8,200 nt of DNA from Kangiellaceae bacterium (GTDB lineage Bacteria > Pseudomonadota > Gammaproteobacteria > Enterobacterales > Kangiellaceae), in contig JAUUYO010000156.1 of the NCBI GenBank assembly GCA_030590405.1, positions 1 through 8,200 of the forward strand. The letters run 5' to 3'. The position numbers and the translations under genes were made by a program. Shown here piece by piece: positions 5,928-8,200 of this stretch. The notes below the pieces were generated by a model that worked only from the letters and a program-made list of their open reading frames with translations, did not search any database and was not told where the DNA came from. How positions within the stretch are numbered: position 1 is the first letter of the stretch; each line of letters starts with the position of its first letter.

Positions 5928-7178
5928 CTAATGTAGATTAGGCTGCGCCCCCATTCCTTTTTCATCAATCATTTTTCCACTTAGGAAACGATTGAGCTTG
6001 AAATCTTTGGCTTTTGGATGGGCTTCATCGGTTGCCAGCAAATGGGCATAACACATTCCACTAGCTGGTGTGGCTTTAAAGCCGCCGTAACACCAGCCAC
6101 CATTAAAATATAATCCTTTGGTCGATGTTCTATCAATAAATGGTGAACCATCCATTGACATATCCATGACCCCGCCCCATTTTCTGAGTAGTTTTGCGCG
6201 ACCTATTGCTGGCATTATCGCCATCCCTCCTTCACACACATCTTCAACTACTGGTAAATTACCTCGCTGCGCGTAAGTGTTATATCCGTCCAGATCGCCA
6301 CCAAAGACCAAACCGCCTTTGTCAGATTGAGAAACATAAAAATGGCCTGCGCCAAAGGTTAAAACTCCGGGAATAAACGGTTTTAACCCTTCGCTAACAA
6401 ATGCTTGTAATACATGACTTTCGATTGGCAAATTCATTCCCGCCATGGACATCACTTTGCTTGAGGAGCCAGCCACACAAACAGCCACTTTGTTTGCCTT
6501 GATTTCACCTTTAGTCGTTTTAACTCCAGTGCAAACACCGTCTTTAATCTGAAAACCGGTGACTTCACAATTTTGAATAATATCCACTCCGCGACTATCA
6601 GCCCCTCTCGCATACCCCCACGCAACCGCATCATGTCTCACAGTACCGGCTCGTGGTTGCAGTAATCCACCTTTAATGGGAAATCGGGCATTTTTGAAAT
6701 CAAGAAATGGGTAAAGTTCGCGTACGCCATTTTGATCAAGAAGCTGGGCATCTGCTCCAGACATTAACATGGCATTTCCACGCCGAACATAAGCGTCACG
6801 TTGCGGATCACTGTGAAACAGGTTGAGTATGCCGCGCTGGGAAACCATCGTATTGTAATTGAGGTCTTTTTCCTGCTCTTCCCATAATTGCATGGAATAT
6901 TCGTAAAAGGGCTGGTTTTCAGGCAACTGATAGTTAGATCGAATGATTGTTGTATTACGGCCAACGTTGCCACCGCCTATCCAGCCTTTTTCCAACACTG
7001 CAATATTATGAATACCGTACTGACTGGATAGATAATGTGCGGTCGCGAGACCATGTCCGCCACCCCCTACGATTATAATGTCATAGTGTTTTTTTGGCTC
7101 AGGACTGCGCCACACAGGCTTCCAGCCCTTGTGTCCCGTTAAAGACTCTTTAATAACTTTTAAAGCTGAATATCGCAT
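5928..7178 (-). CDS. soxB: Sarcosine oxidase, beta subunit
   Basis: The catalytic flavoprotein subunit and first gene of the operon, 416 residues, full length. In the known enzyme beta carries non-covalent FAD, where sarcosine is oxidised to an imine, and covalent FMN, which passes electrons to oxygen to give hydrogen peroxide. The sequence shows the conserved lead SLTGHKGWKPVWRSPEPKK (12-30), the Rossmann motif IIIVGGGGHGLATAHYL (34-50, Gly38, Gly40, Gly43), GGGNVGRNTTIIRSNYQLP (68-86), and GGLLQPRAGTVRHDAVAWGY (170-189). His182 in RHDAVAW matches the covalent-FMN histidine (His173/His175 in characterised enzymes). The C-terminal RKWGGVMDMSMDGSPFID and NGGWCYGGFKATPASG complete the FAD site. 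The N-terminus matches known SoxB proteins from residue 1, which fixes the ATG at 7178. The Shine-Dalgarno sequence is weak (AGG 3 bases before the ATG). It lies divergently, 120 bases from the regulator gene. Confidence 0.97.
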   Translation of the reverse strand: MRYSALKVIKESLTGHKGWKPVWRSPEPKKHYDIIIVGGGGHGLATAHYLSSQYGIHNIAVLEKGWIGGGNVGRNTTIIRSNYQLPENQPFYEYSMQLWEEQEKDLNYNTMVSQRGILNLFHSDPQRDAYVRRGNAMLMSGADAQLLDQNGVRELYPFLDFKNARFPIKGGLLQPRAGTVRHDAVAWGYARGADSRGVDIIQNCEVTGFQIKDGVCTGVKTTKGEIKANKVAVCVAGSSSKVMSMAGMNLPIESHVLQAFVSEGLKPFIPGVLTFGAGHFYVSQSDKGGLVFGGDLDGYNTYAQRGNLPVVEDVCEGGMAIMPAIGRAKLLRKWGGVMDMSMDGSPFIDRTSTKGLYFNGGWCYGGFKATPASGMCYAHLLATDEAHPKAKDFKLNRFLSGKMIDEKGMGAQPNLH

Positions 7179-7298
7179 AAACCTATGCCAATTAGATAAC
7201 CACCTGACACCATGATCGCAGAAAATATGACATCAGTTCTTTCTTATATGAGACTTTATATGTTCTAATAAAGACATGTATTTAAGAAAAACTTTCCT
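7179..7298. promoter_or_regulatory. Divergent control region between soxB and the regulator gene
   Basis: These 120 AT-rich bases must hold the promoters of both the leftward sox operon and the rightward regulator. For the regulator, CTGACA (7204-7209) and TATGAC (7226-7231) with a 16-base spacer form a fair sigma-70 match. For the operon, TTTATT (7272-7267) and TATAAG (7248-7243, minus strand) with an 18-base spacer form a weaker match, as expected for a promoter needing an activator. TTATATG occurs at 7244-7250 and again at 7256-7262, 12 bases apart on the same strand, with a shorter ATATGA copy at 7225-7230. Such direct repeats are a usual shape for AraC-family sites, so they are a candidate operator, unproven. 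Confidence 0.45.
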
Positions 7299-8200
7299 AT
7301 GAAGGTCGCTTTTTTGCTCATCGATGATTTTGCGTTGATGTCATTTTCTGCTGTTGTGGAGCCTCTTCGTGCAGCAAATCTCCTTGCCAAGGAACCTTTA
7401 TATAAAATCGATTATATTTCCGTAAAAGGAATTTCGGCGAGAAGTTCCAGTGGCGCTATAATTCATGACACTGCAAAAATCGAAGATATTGATGGACTGG
7501 AAATTCTATTTGTCGTCGCGGGATTGGGTTCAGTTGCTTTTAATGACAGAAAAATATTTCTTCTACTGCGTCGGTTGGCTCAACAAGGAGTCGTGTTAGG
7601 TGGCGTATCTGGTGGGCCAGCGATACTCGCGAAAGCTGGCGTTATGTACAATCGTCGTTTCACAGTTCATTGGGAACATGAACAAATGCTCAGTGAAATA
7701 ATGCCTGAGTTATTGATTGAACCTTCTTTATTTGTCATTGATAGAGACCGATACACCTGCGCAGGTGGTATTTCTCCACTCGATATGATGAACAGTGTTT
7801 TAACTCAGCATCATGGCGCAAAATTTGCTCAAAAAGTGAGTGATTGGTTTATCCATACTGAAGTTCGCTCAGCACGTAGTCCGCAAAAATCCAGTTTAGC
7901 GGTGCGTTACCCAAATGCCACACCACCTATGCTGCTCGCTATCGATGCGATGAAAAATCATATTTCAGATCCTTTAAACTTGGAACAACTTGCACAAATA
8001 TCCAATGTTGGACGACGCCAACTGCACCGGCTCTTTCGCGATAGGTTGGGCGTAAAAACCATGGTTTTTTATCGGAATATGCGTCTTAAGACAGCAAAAC
8101 AACTGCTTTATCAATCCTCAATGAAAATTATCGAGGTCGCACAAGCGACAGGATTTGTGAGTGCCGCTCATTTCTCCTCTTCTTTTCATAAGCTGTATGG
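7299..8200 (+). CDS. GlxA/GbdR-type transcriptional regulator (DJ-1/PfpI sensor plus AraC domain), 3' end cut
   Basis: The frame starts at ATG 7299-7301 and stays open for 300 codons to the right edge. Residues 1 to about 185 form a DJ-1/PfpI (class I glutamine amidotransferase-like) domain: AFLLIDDFALMSFSAVVEPL at 4-23, LGGVSGGPAILAKAGVM (100-116) at the nucleophile elbow, and FTVHWEHEQML and DRDRYTCAGGISPLDMM, which are typical of the GbdR/ArgR/CdhR/SouR branch. The elbow residue is Ser104 rather than a catalytic cysteine, in keeping with ligand sensing. From about 210 comes the AraC/XylS domain with two helix-turn-helix units (LNLEQLAQISNVGRRQLHRL and KIIEVAQATGFVSAAHFSSS). The sequence ends at KLYG, where the usual SPxxYR tail should follow, so only about 10-30 residues are missing. 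GbdR and SouR of Pseudomonas respond to glycine betaine/dimethylglycine and sarcosine respectively and activate sarcosine genes, so this protein probably controls the divergent sox operon in the cytoplasm. Which ligand it binds cannot be told. No strong Shine-Dalgarno sequence precedes the ATG. Confidence 0.93.
   Translation, partial: MKVAFLLIDDFALMSFSAVVEPLRAANLLAKEPLYKIDYISVKGISARSSSGAIIHDTAKIEDIDGLEILFVVAGLGSVAFNDRKIFLLLRRLAQQGVVLGGVSGGPAILAKAGVMYNRRFTVHWEHEQMLSEIMPELLIEPSLFVIDRDRYTCAGGISPLDMMNSVLTQHHGAKFAQKVSDWFIHTEVRSARSPQKSSLAVRYPNATPPMLLAIDAMKNHISDPLNLEQLAQISNVGRRQLHRLFRDRLGVKTMVFYRNMRLKTAKQLLYQSSMKIIEVAQATGFVSAAHFSSSFHKLY

Overview
The window reads as chromosomal DNA from a Gram-negative, probably marine-type gammaproteobacterium. 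This is an inference from the AT-leaning base composition, the lipoprotein signal peptide, and protein sequences close to proteobacterial heterotetrameric sarcosine oxidases. No mobile element, CRISPR array, tRNA or rRNA is visible.

Layout from left to right. Positions 1-185 hold the start of a leftward lipoprotein gene that leaves the window. Positions 186-642 are non-coding or uncertain: a possible promoter for the lipoprotein gene, inverted repeats, a clean plus-strand terminator hairpin, a start-less open frame that may be a gene remnant, and the likely terminator of the next operon. Positions 643-7178 are one tight leftward operon. In transcription order it encodes the sarcosine oxidase beta, delta, alpha and gamma subunits (soxB-soxD-soxA-soxG), then an additional FAD-dependent oxidoreductase of the DAO family. 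Positions 7179-7298 are a 120-base divergent control region. From 7299 to the right edge runs a plus-strand regulator of the GlxA/GbdR/SouR type (DJ-1/PfpI-like sensor plus AraC-type DNA-binding domain), cut just before its C-terminus.

How the genes work together: the four Sox proteins should form the cytosolic enzyme that demethylates sarcosine to glycine, passing the methyl carbon to tetrahydrofolate and producing hydrogen peroxide. Sarcosine is the last methylated intermediate when glycine betaine or creatine is broken down. The divergent AraC-type protein is the obvious candidate activator. The fifth gene is translationally close to soxG and presumably acts on a related N-methylated amine or amino acid, but its substrate cannot be read from the sequence.

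This is mostly a recognisable catabolic operon. The points that merit attention are the trailing SoxB-like oxidase lacking the covalent flavin histidine, a delta subunit that has lost most of the classical zinc ligands, a coupled alpha/gamma junction with a hairpin over the Shine-Dalgarno sequence, and the unexplained 186-642 region.
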